Part shown: positions 47,763 to 57,087 of the stretch, piece by piece | Position numbering within the stretch: position 1 is the first letter of the stretch | Layout of the letters: every line of letters begins with the position of its first letter | Program-made: the position numbers and the translations under genes | NCBI GenBank assembly: GCA_002170205.2 | Contig: NHFT02000006.1 | Location: 33,374 to 97,373 of the forward strand | Source of the DNA: Candidatus Pelagibacter sp. TMED118 | Lineage (GTDB): Bacteria > Pseudomonadota > Alphaproteobacteria > Pelagibacterales > Pelagibacteraceae | DNA: 64,000 nt | Direction of reading: 5' to 3' | Notes under the pieces: model-generated | The model's input: the letters and a program-made list of their open reading frames with translations, nothing else | What the model was told of the DNA's origin: nothing | Database searches by the model: none

Positions 47763-49211
47763 TTAAAATTTTCTCCAAAAAGACGGAATAAATAAAACTA
47801 AAATTGCAAAAAGTTCAAGTCTACCAAGTATCATAGCAAAACTTAATATCCACTTAGAATAACTTGATAATTCTCCAAAGTTTCCATTTGGACCAATAAC
47901 ATCACCTAGCCCAGGTCCGACATTTGAAATAGCTGTTGCTGATGCAGATATTGAGGTTACAAAGTCTAAACCAGTCAAAGATAATAATGTTGTAACTATA
48001 AAAAAAATAACGATATATAAAAAAATAAATGATATAATAGATGACATAAATCTTTCATCTATATTTTGTTTTTCGTATTTTAAATTAAAAACACCTCGTG
48101 GATAAATAATTTTTTTTATTTGATTTGAAATAAATTGATATAATATTTGGATTCTAAAAATTTTAATTCCACATGTGGTTGATCCAGCACACCCACCTAT
48201 AAACATAAGTATAAGAAAAAAAATTAAAGGAAAATTTCCCCAATTACTAAAATTTTCTGTAACATATCCTGTTCCTGTGAGGATTGATATCACATTAAAT
48301 GAAACAGATATAAAACTAGTTTCTTTAAAGCCTCCATCTTTTATAATCATGTATAAATATAAAATAATTATAGAAAATATTACTATCTTTAAAAAAGATT
48401 TAATTTGAGGGTCTGAGATGAATATTTTTTTTTCACCGCCAATGAATTTTAAATAAGCAATAAAAGGTATGCTTCCTAACAATATAAATATTATCGAAGT
48501 CAACTCTATAAATGAATTATCGAAATAACCTATGGACTCGTTGTAATTTGAAAAACCTCCAGTTGCAATAGTAGTCATTGAATGTGTGAAGCTATCAAAC
48601 AAACTCATTCCAAAAATAGAATATATAAATGTGCACGAGAAAGTTAAGAGTAAGTATATATAAATAAGTCTTAAAGAAATTTCTTTTGTTTTGGGAAGAA
48701 TTTTTTCACTAGCATCGTTTGAGGTAATTTTAAATAATTGCATTCCACCAACATTCATAATTGGCATAAGTGTAATTGCCATTACAATAATTCCGATGCC
48801 TCCAAGCCATTGAAGCATTGCTCTCCACAAAAGAATACTCTTTGGTGTATTGTTAAGATCAGATATAATAGTAGATCCAGTAGTTGTAATTCCAGACATG
48901 CTCTCAAAAAAAGCATCTTCAAATGATAAATTAATATCCGAAAAAATGAATGGTAGTGACCCAAAAATTGCGATGGTGACCCATGAGAAAGAGGTCAATA
49001 AAAATGCCTGTTGAAGATTAATTTTTTTTTCATGATCTAGGTTTGATAAGTAAAATAACATTCCAAAAATAATAGTAATAATCCCTGATCCAATAAAACC
49101 AGCATCTATTTCTTCATATATAATTTGAATAATTAGAGGGAATACCATCGATAAACCTAAAATAATTTGAAGTAATCCTAAGGTAAAAAAAACAGTTTTA
49201 TAATTGGACAT
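47763..49211 (-). CDS. trkH: Trk-type potassium transporter membrane subunit
   Basis: TrkH is the potassium-translocating subunit of the Trk system. The 482 residues have four repeated pore regions, including FESMSGITTTGST, HSMTTIATGGFSNYN, and a late AISNVGPGLGDVIG with the filter-like glycines. GGCAGSTTCGIKIFRI is a TrkH signature. The NAD-binding partner TrkA is not in the window. It is the first gene of the minus-strand run that continues with the permease and NlpC/P60. Confidence 0.93.
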   Translation of the reverse strand: MSNYKTVFFTLGLLQIILGLSMVFPLIIQIIYEEIDAGFIGSGIITIIFGMLFYLSNLDHEKKINLQQAFLLTSFSWVTIAIFGSLPFIFSDINLSFEDAFFESMSGITTTGSTIISDLNNTPKSILLWRAMLQWLGGIGIIVMAITLMPIMNVGGMQLFKITSNDASEKILPKTKEISLRLIYIYLLLTFSCTFIYSIFGMSLFDSFTHSMTTIATGGFSNYNESIGYFDNSFIELTSIIFILLGSIPFIAYLKFIGGEKKIFISDPQIKSFLKIVIFSIIILYLYMIIKDGGFKETSFISVSFNVISILTGTGYVTENFSNWGNFPLIFFLILMFIGGCAGSTTCGIKIFRIQILYQFISNQIKKIIYPRGVFNLKYEKQNIDERFMSSIISFIFLYIVIFFIVTTLLSLTGLDFVTSISASATAISNVGPGLGDVIGPNGNFGELSSYSKWILSFAMILGRLELFAILVLFIPSFWRKF

Positions 49212-49243
49212 TTTGAATGAACATTATTTTATGATAAATAAAT

Positions 49244-49271
49244 TTCAACTTTAATAGAAAAAAAATATAAT
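49244..49271 (+). promoter_or_regulatory. Candidate sigma-70 promoter for lysS
   Basis: TTCAAC at 49244-49249, a 16-base spacer and a perfect TATAAT at 49266-49271, inside the 89-base divergent gap between trkH and lysS. Transcription would start about 20 bases before the GTG at 49301. Confidence 0.45.
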
Positions 49272-49300
49272 AGTATTTATAGGGAAAATTTAGATTAATT

Positions 49301-50869
49301 GTGCTAGACAAAGAAATCATTGAAAAAACAAACGCTTGGCCTTTCGTGGAGGCAAAAAAAATCTTAAAGGAGAGAAACAAATATATAAATAAAAAGGGAA
49401 AGATTATCTTACAAACAGGCTATGGGCCAAGTGGTCTGCCCCATATAGGGACTTTCGGCGAAGTAGCGAGAACATCCATGGTAGTTAATGCACTTAACTA
49501 TCTGACAGATATTCCAAAAGAAATAATTACTTTTTCAGATGATATGGATGGATTAAGGAAAATTCCAGATAACATTCCAAATAAAGAAGTATTAATTAAA
49601 AATTTAAATAAACCTCTAACAAAAGTGCCTGACCCTTTTGAGAAATATAAAAGTTTTGGTGAGCATAATAACGAAATGCTAAAAAAATTTTTGAATAACT
49701 TTGATTTTAAATACAGCTTTAAAAGTTCTACAGAACTTTATAGTAACGGTTTTTTTAATGAAACTTTAGTATTAATTTTAAATAATTTTGAAAAAATTAT
49801 GGATATAATAATTCCTACTTTAGGAAAAGAAAGACAAAAAACTTATTCTCCCTTTTTACCGATATGTCCTAAAACTCAAAAAGTTTTAGAAATACCTGTT
49901 AAAGAAATAATTTCTAAAGAAAATAAAATAATCTTTGATAATAGTGGTAAGGATTTAGAAAAAAGTATTTTAGATGGAAACTGTAAATTACAATGGAAAG
50001 TTGATTGGGCAATGCGATGGTACGCGTTAGACGTTGACTTCGAAATGTACGGAAAAGATTTAATAGAAAGTGCGATATTATCTAATAAGATAGTAAGAGT
50101 TCTTGGAAAATCTAATCCATCTGGATTTGCTTATGAATTATTTTTAGATGATAAAGGTGAAAAAATTTCTAAATCTAAAGGCAATGGTATAACAATTGAT
50201 CAATGGCTTAAATACGCATCACCTGAAAGTTTATCTCTTTTTATGTATCAGAACCCAAAAAGAGCAAAGAAACTTTATAACGAGATAGTTTCAAAGACGG
50301 TAGATGAGTATTTTGGTTTTATTGAAAAAAGTAAAAAACAGGATCAATCACAATTGTTATTAAATCCTGTATGGCATGTACACAATGGTAATATACCGAA
50401 AGAGGAAATCATAATGAGCTTTTCAATGTTGTTAAACCTCGTAGAAACTAGCAATGCTGAAACAAAAGATATTCTTTGGAAATTTGTTAAAAAGTATAAG
50501 CCAAATATAGAGGAAAAAAATTTTCCAATTTTTGATAGAATGGTTGGATATGCAATTACTTATTTTAATGATGTTATTAAACAAACAAAAAAATATAAAA
50601 AGCCAGATGACAATGAAAACAAAGCTCTTTTACAGTTAGTCAAGATTTTAGAGGGCTGTAATGAAAACATGACACCCGAGGATATTCAAACTCAAATTTA
50701 CACCGCTGGAAAAGAAAATGGTTATAAAGAAAACTTAAGGGAATGGTTTAAATTAATTTACGAGGTTGTTTTTGGAGTTGAAAATGGTCCTAGAATAGGA
50801 TTTTTTATTAGTTTTTTTGGTCTTAAAGAAACCATAAACTTAATTAAGGAAAAGTTAAAAAATGTTTAA
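49301..50869 (+). CDS. lysS: Lysyl-tRNA synthetase, class I
   Basis: This charges tRNA-Lys. It is the class I form found in archaea and alphaproteobacteria, not the class II E. coli LysS. The 522 residues have the nucleotide-binding GYGPSGLPHIGT with HIGT at 48-51 and the KISKSKGNG loop at about 287. The helical C-terminal anticodon-binding region follows. The start is GTG at 49301. It overlaps pyrD by eight bases. Confidence 0.96.
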   Translation: MLDKEIIEKTNAWPFVEAKKILKERNKYINKKGKIILQTGYGPSGLPHIGTFGEVARTSMVVNALNYLTDIPKEIITFSDDMDGLRKIPDNIPNKEVLIKNLNKPLTKVPDPFEKYKSFGEHNNEMLKKFLNNFDFKYSFKSSTELYSNGFFNETLVLILNNFEKIMDIIIPTLGKERQKTYSPFLPICPKTQKVLEIPVKEIISKENKIIFDNSGKDLEKSILDGNCKLQWKVDWAMRWYALDVDFEMYGKDLIESAILSNKIVRVLGKSNPSGFAYELFLDDKGEKISKSKGNGITIDQWLKYASPESLSLFMYQNPKRAKKLYNEIVSKTVDEYFGFIEKSKKQDQSQLLLNPVWHVHNGNIPKEEIIMSFSMLLNLVETSNAETKDILWKFVKKYKPNIEEKNFPIFDRMVGYAITYFNDVIKQTKKYKKPDDNENKALLQLVKILEGCNENMTPEDIQTQIYTAGKENGYKENLREWFKLIYEVVFGVENGPRIGFFISFFGLKETINLIKEKLKNV

Positions 50870-51908
50870 TATTTTAAGACCTTTTATATTTAAATTTAGT
50901 CCTGAATTAGCACACTCAATTGCCATTAGGGCGCTTAAATTTGGATACATACCACCTGTTAAGTTAAATAAATCTCAATTATTAGAAACGTCATTTTTTT
51001 CAAATAAATTAATTTCCCCAATTGGAATTGCTGCTGGTTTTGACAAAAATGCAGAGGTATATAATCCACTTTTCAATTTAGGATTTGGTTTTGTAGAGGT
51101 TGGAACAGTTACCCCAAAGCGACAATATGGAAATCCTAAGCCAAGAGTTTTTAGGTTAGAGGAAGATCAAGCATTGATAAATAGATTGGGCTTTAATAAT
51201 GATGGTTGTAGTGAGGTAAGTTCTAGAATAGAAAAAAACAAACCTAAGGGTTTATTAGGTATAAACATTGGTCCAAATAAAAATTCTGAGAATAGAATAA
51301 ACGATTATGTGTCATGCTTTAGAAAGTTTCACAATCAAGCAGACTATATTACAATAAACATATCATCACCTAATACTGAAAGCTTACGAGATTTTCATGA
51401 AAAAAAAGAATTAAGAAATTTGATAAATGCAGTTAATTCAGAAAAACAGAAACTAAAATCAAAAGTCCAATTAGCTGTGAAAATATCACCTGACTTAAAT
51501 CAAAATCAGATAGAGAGTGTATCTGAAATATTACTTGAAAACAGTATAGAGATTGCAATAATTTCAAATTCAACAGATAATAACAGAGAAAGTTTAATTA
51601 ACATAAACAAAATGGAAAAAGGTGGTTTGTCAGGAAAGCCTATAGAAAAAATTTCTAATAATTTAATTAATAAATTCTATAAATTAATAGGCAAAAAAAT
51701 TAAAATTATTGGGGTGGGAGGTGTAGATTCAGCAGAAGGAGTCTTCGAAAAAATTTTAAATGGAGCAACGTTAGTTCAGCTATATACAGGCATGGTATAC
51801 AAAGGTCCTCAAATTGCATATAACATAAATAAAGGGCTAATTAATATTTTGAAAAAAAATGGTATTAAAAATATAGGGGAAGTCATAGGATCAAAAAATT
51901 CATCTTGA
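50862..51908 (+). CDS. pyrD: Dihydroorotate dehydrogenase (quinone), class 2
   Basis: PyrD oxidises dihydroorotate to orotate and passes electrons to quinone. The 348 residues include the N-terminal membrane-association helices (MFNILRPFIFKFSPELAH), GIAAGFDKNAEVYNPLFNLGFGFVEVGTVTP, and NISSPNTE with the catalytic serine of class 2. GGLSGKPIEKISN and GVGGVDSAEG belong to the FMN-phosphate site. Confidence 0.96.
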   Translation: MFNILRPFIFKFSPELAHSIAIRALKFGYIPPVKLNKSQLLETSFFSNKLISPIGIAAGFDKNAEVYNPLFNLGFGFVEVGTVTPKRQYGNPKPRVFRLEEDQALINRLGFNNDGCSEVSSRIEKNKPKGLLGINIGPNKNSENRINDYVSCFRKFHNQADYITINISSPNTESLRDFHEKKELRNLINAVNSEKQKLKSKVQLAVKISPDLNQNQIESVSEILLENSIEIAIISNSTDNNRESLININKMEKGGLSGKPIEKISNNLINKFYKLIGKKIKIIGVGGVDSAEGVFEKILNGATLVQLYTGMVYKGPQIAYNINKGLINILKKNGIKNIGEVIGSKNSS

Positions 51909-51942
51909 CGAGCCTTGATTGAGATCTTATACAAACTTAATT

Positions 51943-52224
51943 ATGTCAAAAAAATGTGAACTTACTGGAAAAATACCGCTGAAAGGTCATAACGTTAGTC
52001 ATGCAAATAATAAAACAAAAAGAAAGTTTCTTCCAAATTTAAAAAAAGTAAAATTTAAAAGTGATATATTAAAAAGAAGTCTTAAATTAACAGTGTCAAA
52101 TGCAGGAGTTAGAACAGTTGATAAAAAGGGAAGTTTTGATGAATTTTTAAAATCTGCTAAGTCACGATATTTGTCTATAAGATTAAAAAAACTCAAAAAA
52201 TCGATTATTAATAAAACTACTTAG
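51943..52224 (+). CDS. rpmB: 50S ribosomal protein L28
   Basis: L28 of 93 residues starts MSKKCELTGKIPLKGHNVSH with the conserved zinc-free CELTGK opening, then NNKTKRKFLPNLKKV. I use the ATG at 51943; an upstream in-frame start at 51919 adds eight residues not seen in the family. Its TAG stop overlaps the next gene's GTG by one base. Confidence 0.95.
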   Translation: MSKKCELTGKIPLKGHNVSHANNKTKRKFLPNLKKVKFKSDILKRSLKLTVSNAGVRTVDKKGSFDEFLKSAKSRYLSIRLKKLKKSIINKTT

Positions 52225-52772
52225 TGAACAAAATTTTTATTACACTGTCATTTTTAATGGGGCTTGTAGTGTTAGCCTCAAATTTTCTTGTGCAATTTCC
52301 TATAAATCACTATGGGCTTGAGGAAATTCTTACATACGGGGCTTTTAGTTATCCAATAGCTTTTTTAATAACTGATTTAGCCAATAGATCTTACGGCAAA
52401 ATATCAGCTAGAAAAATTGTTTATGTAGGTTTTACGATTGGTGTAGGTTTTACACTTGTGTTCTCTACAAATTTTGCAGATCTTATTTCGATTAGGATCG
52501 CAATTGGATCTGGTACAGCTTTTTTAGTTGCTCAGCTACTAGATGTTCAAGTTTTTGACAAGCTTAGGAAAAAAAAATGGTATGTTGCTCCACTTAGCTC
52601 ATCTTTAATTGGCTCAACAGTCGATACTTTCTTATTTTTCTCTATTTCGTTTTATGCCACGGGCGTACCTTGGGTGACTTTATCATTAGGTGATCTTGCC
52701 GTTAAAATATTAGTGGCACTTGCAATGCTAATACCCTTTAGAATTTTGTTAGGGACTTTAAAACCAATCTAA
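52224..52772 (+). CDS. yhhQ: YhhQ/VUT family transporter (probable queuosine precursor transporter)
   Basis: This is a 182-residue integral membrane protein with about six helices. The SYPIAFLITDLANRSYG segment and FSTNFADLISIR are typical of the VUT_1/YhhQ family, members of which import the queuosine precursors preQ0 or preQ1. The start is GTG at 52224, sharing a base with the rpmB stop. It ends two bases from the convergent agmatine deiminase gene. The specific substrate is by family only. Confidence 0.85.
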   Translation: MNKIFITLSFLMGLVVLASNFLVQFPINHYGLEEILTYGAFSYPIAFLITDLANRSYGKISARKIVYVGFTIGVGFTLVFSTNFADLISIRIAIGSGTAFLVAQLLDVQVFDKLRKKKWYVAPLSSSLIGSTVDTFLFFSISFYATGVPWVTLSLGDLAVKILVALAMLIPFRILLGTLKPI

Positions 52773-52774
52773 AT

Positions 52775-53845
52775 CTAAACTTTAGGTTCGTGCTGAGTCA
52801 TGCAATGTATGGCACCAAAGCCCCAAATAAGATCTCTACAGTCAATACCAACAATTTTCTTTTTTTTGAAAAACTTTTTAAAAATTTCAATTACTTTTTT
52901 ATCATTAAAGTCATTAAATAGTGGCAACAAAACCATTTTATTACAAATAAGAAAATTTAGATAACTGGCTGGAACTCTTATTTTTTGTATGATAATCGTT
53001 TTAGGCATTGGAATTTTGATAATATTAAATTTTTTCCCATCCAAATTTCTTGCACCTTTTAAAATTTTATAATTCTGTTCTAGTATTTTATAATTTTTAT
53101 CTTTCTTGTCTCTCTCAATTGCAGTCATTATGGTGTTTGGAGATACAAATCTACTTATATCATCTATATGTCCATGCGTATCGTCTCCTTTAATTCCTTT
53201 TTTCAACCAAATAAAGTTTTTAACATTCAAGAGTTTTGATAATGTTTTTTCGTATATATTTTTGTTAATACCAATGTTTCTTTGCTGAACTTTGCTTAGC
53301 AGACATTCCTCTGTTAATAAGATTGAACCTTTTCCATTTACATCTATAGCACCTCCTTCCAAAATAAAATTTTTTATCATATTTCCTATTTGTAGCTTAG
53401 GTTCAACCTTATCAATTCTTGTTATTCTGGAGATATAATTATTTATAGTATTGTCTTTTTTATAATTTTTATATTTTGACCAACCGTTAAACCCAAAATT
53501 TATAAAAATTTTTTTTTTTTCTTTTTCGTTTATTAAATAAATTGGACCAAAATCCCTAATCCATATCCTGTTGGATGGTATTTTAAAAAACTTTACATTT
53601 TTTATGTTAGTATTAAGTTTTTCTAAAATTTTTTTTATTTTAGGAATTTTTTCATTGACCTTTATTATTAAATTAATTTTTTGCTTTTTTGATATGTTTG
53701 CAACAATTTCTGCAACTACCTCTGGAATATTTCTGAATAAACCTGGCCAGTCTTTTTTGTTATATGGCCAGGTTATCCAAACTGACTCTTGCTTTTCCCA
53801 TTCGGCTGGCATCCTAAATCCACGCTCAGACAAGTTTTCAATCAT
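52775..53845 (-). CDS. aguA: Agmatine deiminase
   Basis: AguA hydrolyses agmatine to N-carbamoylputrescine and ammonia. The 356 residues of the peptidylarginine-deiminase superfamily show MPAEWEKQESVWITWPYN and RDFGPIYLIN. The catalytic His/Asp segment is in GDDTHGHIDDISRFV, and the nucleophile Cys348 is in GAIHCMTQHEP near the C-terminus. It is the last gene of the polyamine cluster and overlaps aguB by eight bases. No arginine decarboxylase is in the window to supply agmatine. Confidence 0.94.
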   Translation of the reverse strand: MIENLSERGFRMPAEWEKQESVWITWPYNKKDWPGLFRNIPEVVAEIVANISKKQKINLIIKVNEKIPKIKKILEKLNTNIKNVKFFKIPSNRIWIRDFGPIYLINEKEKKKIFINFGFNGWSKYKNYKKDNTINNYISRITRIDKVEPKLQIGNMIKNFILEGGAIDVNGKGSILLTEECLLSKVQQRNIGINKNIYEKTLSKLLNVKNFIWLKKGIKGDDTHGHIDDISRFVSPNTIMTAIERDKKDKNYKILEQNYKILKGARNLDGKKFNIIKIPMPKTIIIQKIRVPASYLNFLICNKMVLLPLFNDFNDKKVIEIFKKFFKKKKIVGIDCRDLIWGFGAIHCMTQHEPKV

Positions 53846-54713
53846 TTTTTAGATTTTTGATCAAACCGTTATATGCATCAATACGTCTATCTCTTAAAAA
53901 TGGCCAATGTTGTCTTGCATTATCTACTCTTTTAAAGTCTATATCACAAAATAATATTCCCTCTTTTTTTGATTTTAATTTCGCGATAATTTTACCATTT
54001 GGATCAATTACAAATGAGTGACCCCAAAATTCAATTTTTCTGCTACCTCTTTTTTCACATCCAACCCTATTAATCGCAGCAACAAAAATACCATTTGCAA
54101 TTGCATGAGATTTTTGAATTGTTATCCAAGATTCGAGTTGTGTTTTTCCATATTTCGACTTTTCTTTAGGATGCCAACCAATAGCAGTGGGATAAAAAAT
54201 AATCTCTGATCCTTTTAAAGATGTAAGTCTTGCCGCTTCTGGGAACCATTGATCCCAACATATCAAAGTTCCAATTTCACCATATTTGGTTTTGATACTT
54301 TTAAAACCTAGATCCCCTGGTGTAAAATAAAACTTTTCATAATAACCAGGATCGTCAGGAATATGCATTTTTCTGTATTTAGATAATATTTTGCCATCTT
54401 CGTTAATAGTTATACATGTATTATAATATAACCCAGGAATTTTTTTTTCGAATAAAGATACAATGAGTATTATTTTTAATTCTTTAGCTAGTTTACAAAA
54501 TAGTTCCGATGTAACGCCCGGAATTTTTTCAGCATATTTAAAATATGAATGATTTTCAACCTTACAAAAATACTCTGATAAAAATAATTCTGACGTACAT
54601 ATGATTTTGGCACCTTTTTTTGCAGCATATCTAATCTTATTTATTGAATTTTTAATGTTTAACTTTTTATCTTTTTTAATTTTAAGTTGTAAAAGTGCGA
54701 CTTTAGTTTTCAT
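53838..54713 (-). CDS. aguB: N-carbamoylputrescine amidase
   Basis: AguB hydrolyses N-carbamoylputrescine to putrescine, carbon dioxide and ammonia. The carbon-nitrogen hydrolase fold has its Glu-Lys-Cys triad visible in CTSELFLSEYF, KYRKMHIPDD and LICWDQWFPEAAR; the last is typical of AguB. I start at the ATG at 54713 (KTKVALLQLK); an ATG two codons earlier (54719) is equally possible. A frame extending to 54794 would run through the end of the previous gene and is unlikely. Confidence 0.93.
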   Translation of the reverse strand: MKTKVALLQLKIKKDKKLNIKNSINKIRYAAKKGAKIICTSELFLSEYFCKVENHSYFKYAEKIPGVTSELFCKLAKELKIILIVSLFEKKIPGLYYNTCITINEDGKILSKYRKMHIPDDPGYYEKFYFTPGDLGFKSIKTKYGEIGTLICWDQWFPEAARLTSLKGSEIIFYPTAIGWHPKEKSKYGKTQLESWITIQKSHAIANGIFVAAINRVGCEKRGSRKIEFWGHSFVIDPNGKIIAKLKSKKEGILFCDIDFKRVDNARQHWPFLRDRRIDAYNGLIKNLKND

Positions 54714-54720
54714 TAGCATT

Positions 54721-55764
54721 TTACAAAAATATTTTTGAGAAATTTTTTTTCTCCCGTTTTTTCCATTCCTTTTTATGGTACGCATCACTTGCAATTAAAG
54801 GTAAAACACTGGTCGCTTCTGCGAAAACCATCTGCTCTTTAGTTGTATCAACTTTACCCCATGAACTTGCTTCTTTTAAAGTAGAACTACTGCATGCACC
54901 ATCTCTAGAATCGGCAACAGTTATTTGTATTGCATATTTATGCATATCAACCTCTTTACCTATCAGTTCAGCGCAAATAACTGTATCTTGTATAAAATTT
55001 TTTGGAACTCCTCCTCCTATCATAAATAAACCTGATACTTTTGATCTTATTTTTATCTCTGTTAACTCTCTGAATTCTCTTATTGTATCAATTGTTATAT
55101 GACTACTTGGATTTTTTTCTTGATGCATAACTAGACCAAATCCCGCACTTGAATCAGTAAAAGCTGGACAAAATATTGGAATGTTATTGTCGTAAGCAGT
55201 CTCAATTAAAGAACCTTTTTTTTTTGAATTTTTTTTTAGATATTTTCCTATTTCATGTATGAACTCTCTTGAGGTATAGCTTTTAGGTTTTAAATTATCT
55301 GCTATTTTACAAATAGTTCTGTCGCAAACCTGTAACTCTTCCTCATCTATATATGTATCATATATTCTATCTATATAGTTCTTACGTAGTTCGTTATCGT
55401 TTTGAAATTGAGAGCCTTGATAATGCTTGAAACCAAGTGCCTCAAAAAAGTCCATGTCTATTATAGAGGCACCTGTTGCAACAATAGCATCAACCATATT
55501 AAACTTAATCATGTCCCTATAAATATTCATACACCCAGCTGCTGAGGTAGATCCAGCCAAGGTTAAAAAGATTGTACAATCTTTGTCTTTTAACATTTCA
55601 TTGTATATCTTAGCTGCATTTCCAGTTTCTCTAGAAACAAATGACATTTTTTGCATAGATGATATGATTTTTCTGGCATCAAAAGATGTAATATCAATGT
55701 GTTCTATCGGATTTTTGAGAAAATCTTTTTTACTATTGTGTCCTAAATTTTTTTTTTCTGACAT
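54721..55764 (-). CDS. Deoxyhypusine synthase family protein (possible homospermidine synthase)
   Basis: This is an NAD-dependent aminobutyl-transfer enzyme of the deoxyhypusine synthase family. In 347 residues it has TLAGSTSAAG near 70, DAIVATGASIIDMDF, PIFCPAFTDSSAGFGL, GGGVPKNFIQ and DSRDGACSSSTLKEASSWGK. Lys304 in that last motif corresponds to the lysine that forms the imine intermediate. Bacteria lack eIF5A, and relatives are annotated as making homospermidine or related polyamines. The gene directly follows the ornithine-decarboxylase-type gene and precedes aguB, which supports a polyamine role. The exact product is unknown. Confidence 0.88.
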   Translation of the reverse strand: MSEKKNLGHNSKKDFLKNPIEHIDITSFDARKIISSMQKMSFVSRETGNAAKIYNEMLKDKDCTIFLTLAGSTSAAGCMNIYRDMIKFNMVDAIVATGASIIDMDFFEALGFKHYQGSQFQNDNELRKNYIDRIYDTYIDEEELQVCDRTICKIADNLKPKSYTSREFIHEIGKYLKKNSKKKGSLIETAYDNNIPIFCPAFTDSSAGFGLVMHQEKNPSSHITIDTIREFRELTEIKIRSKVSGLFMIGGGVPKNFIQDTVICAELIGKEVDMHKYAIQITVADSRDGACSSSTLKEASSWGKVDTTKEQMVFAEATSVLPLIASDAYHKKEWKKREKKNFSKIFL

Positions 55765-56943
55765 TTAAGCAACAAGAAATTTACCATTATTTTCTTTGTC
55801 GTACATTGTCATTATTGGAGCATCTTCTACTTCATAAATTTGATCAGAATAAAAACCGTTAAACTCTGTCCTAAATGTCAGACCGTATGCACCAAGTTGA
55901 CCCAACTCTATATAGTCACCTTCTTTAACATTATTTGGAAGTAAAAAAGGTCCTTTCATATAATCCATACTATCGCACGTGGGACCATAAAAATCAAATG
56001 CTGTAATTTTTTTTGATACAATTCTTCCAACTGTAATTAGTTTTGATGGATAAACCATATTTGGAACTCCTGCATCGAACAGTGTGCCATAAGTTCCATC
56101 ATTAATAAATAGCTTTTGTTTCTTTCTTAAAATGACTTTAACAATAGTTGATCCGCTCTCTGCAACTAAACTTCTTCCCGGCTCACAAATAATTTCAGGC
56201 ATTTTATCCAAATTTAAATTTCCTAAACTTTTCTTAATTTCGTCGAAGTAATTTATCAGAGGTTGTGATACCAAATCTGGGTAAATAGTAGGAAAACCTC
56301 CACCAACATTTATATAATCTGGAATAATTTTTGTTTTTTTTATTATTTTTCCTATTTCTTCTATACCTTTCGTATATGATATAGGATGCATACATTGAGA
56401 TCCAACATGAAAACTAATACCTATTCTTTTTGCATATTGTTTTGTTAATCTCAATAGTCCTATTGCATCAGATGTTATTGCTCCGAATTTTTTTGATAAG
56501 TCTATTTCAGCATGTTCATTAGATACTGATACTCTAACAAAAAGATCTAAATCTTTTGCATAGTTGGTTGTTTCAATTATTTTTATAAGTTCATCTTTAG
56601 TATCTAGTGCAAAAGTCTTAATATTATGTTTGAAGTAAGCCTCATTTATGTTTTCTCTACTTTTTACAGTGTGCATAAAAGAGCATTTTATATTTCCGTT
56701 TAAATTTTTGATAGCTTTTATCTCTTTTATTGATGCTACATCGAATTGTTTAATTCCACTTTCTAGAATTGTCTTTAATACCTCAAGGTTCGGATTTGTC
56801 TTAACAGCATAAAGAATTTTTCCTGGAAAATTTTTTTGAAAAAATTTAGAAGCTTCATGTATAGGTTTTTTCCTTATACAATATACTGGTTCATTTGGTT
56901 TCAGCTGATTTATTAGTTCATCAACTGATTTAAATTTTTTCAT
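55765..56943 (-). CDS. Ornithine/lysine decarboxylase, PLP fold III
   Basis: This decarboxylase of the alanine-racemase-fold group probably converts ornithine to putrescine. The start at 56943 has AGGAG at good spacing; an in-frame ATG at 56982 lies upstream of this site and is rejected. Of 392 residues, Lys48 in YAVKTNPN binds PLP, HVGSQC and VGGGFP form the phosphate-binding part, EPGRSLVAESG follows, and Cys323 in GPTCDSMD is the ornithine-decarboxylase type active-site cysteine. Some relatives also use lysine. It leads the polyamine cluster, touching the next gene directly. Confidence 0.91.
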   Translation of the reverse strand: MKKFKSVDELINQLKPNEPVYCIRKKPIHEASKFFQKNFPGKILYAVKTNPNLEVLKTILESGIKQFDVASIKEIKAIKNLNGNIKCSFMHTVKSRENINEAYFKHNIKTFALDTKDELIKIIETTNYAKDLDLFVRVSVSNEHAEIDLSKKFGAITSDAIGLLRLTKQYAKRIGISFHVGSQCMHPISYTKGIEEIGKIIKKTKIIPDYINVGGGFPTIYPDLVSQPLINYFDEIKKSLGNLNLDKMPEIICEPGRSLVAESGSTIVKVILRKKQKLFINDGTYGTLFDAGVPNMVYPSKLITVGRIVSKKITAFDFYGPTCDSMDYMKGPFLLPNNVKEGDYIELGQLGAYGLTFRTEFNGFYSDQIYEVEDAPIMTMYDKENNGKFLVA

Positions 56944-56976
56944 ATTAGCTCCTAAAAAAAATTTAATAAAAAAAAC

Positions 56977-56995
56977 TTGCATAACTAATATGCAA
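56977..56995. promoter_or_regulatory. Inverted repeat upstream of the decarboxylase gene
   Basis: A perfect inverted repeat, TTGCATA-ACTAA-TATGCAA, with seven-base arms and five-base spacer, sits 34 bases before the decarboxylase ATG in the divergent gap to regA. It could be an operator for either gene or a short leader hairpin. No known polyamine riboswitch pattern was recognised. Confidence 0.4.
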
Positions 56996-57087
56996 ATTCA
57001 TATAAATTTGTGAAATAAGGGGTTTCTTAAGTAATGTAAAGCAAATAATACTATTGAAATTATTATATTAATAACCATATTAAAAGC

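Noticed and set aside
56944..57087. speF-type or other polyamine leader RNA upstream of the decarboxylase
   Set aside because: The gap is only 144 bases and I could not find the long conserved structure; only a short palindrome is present.
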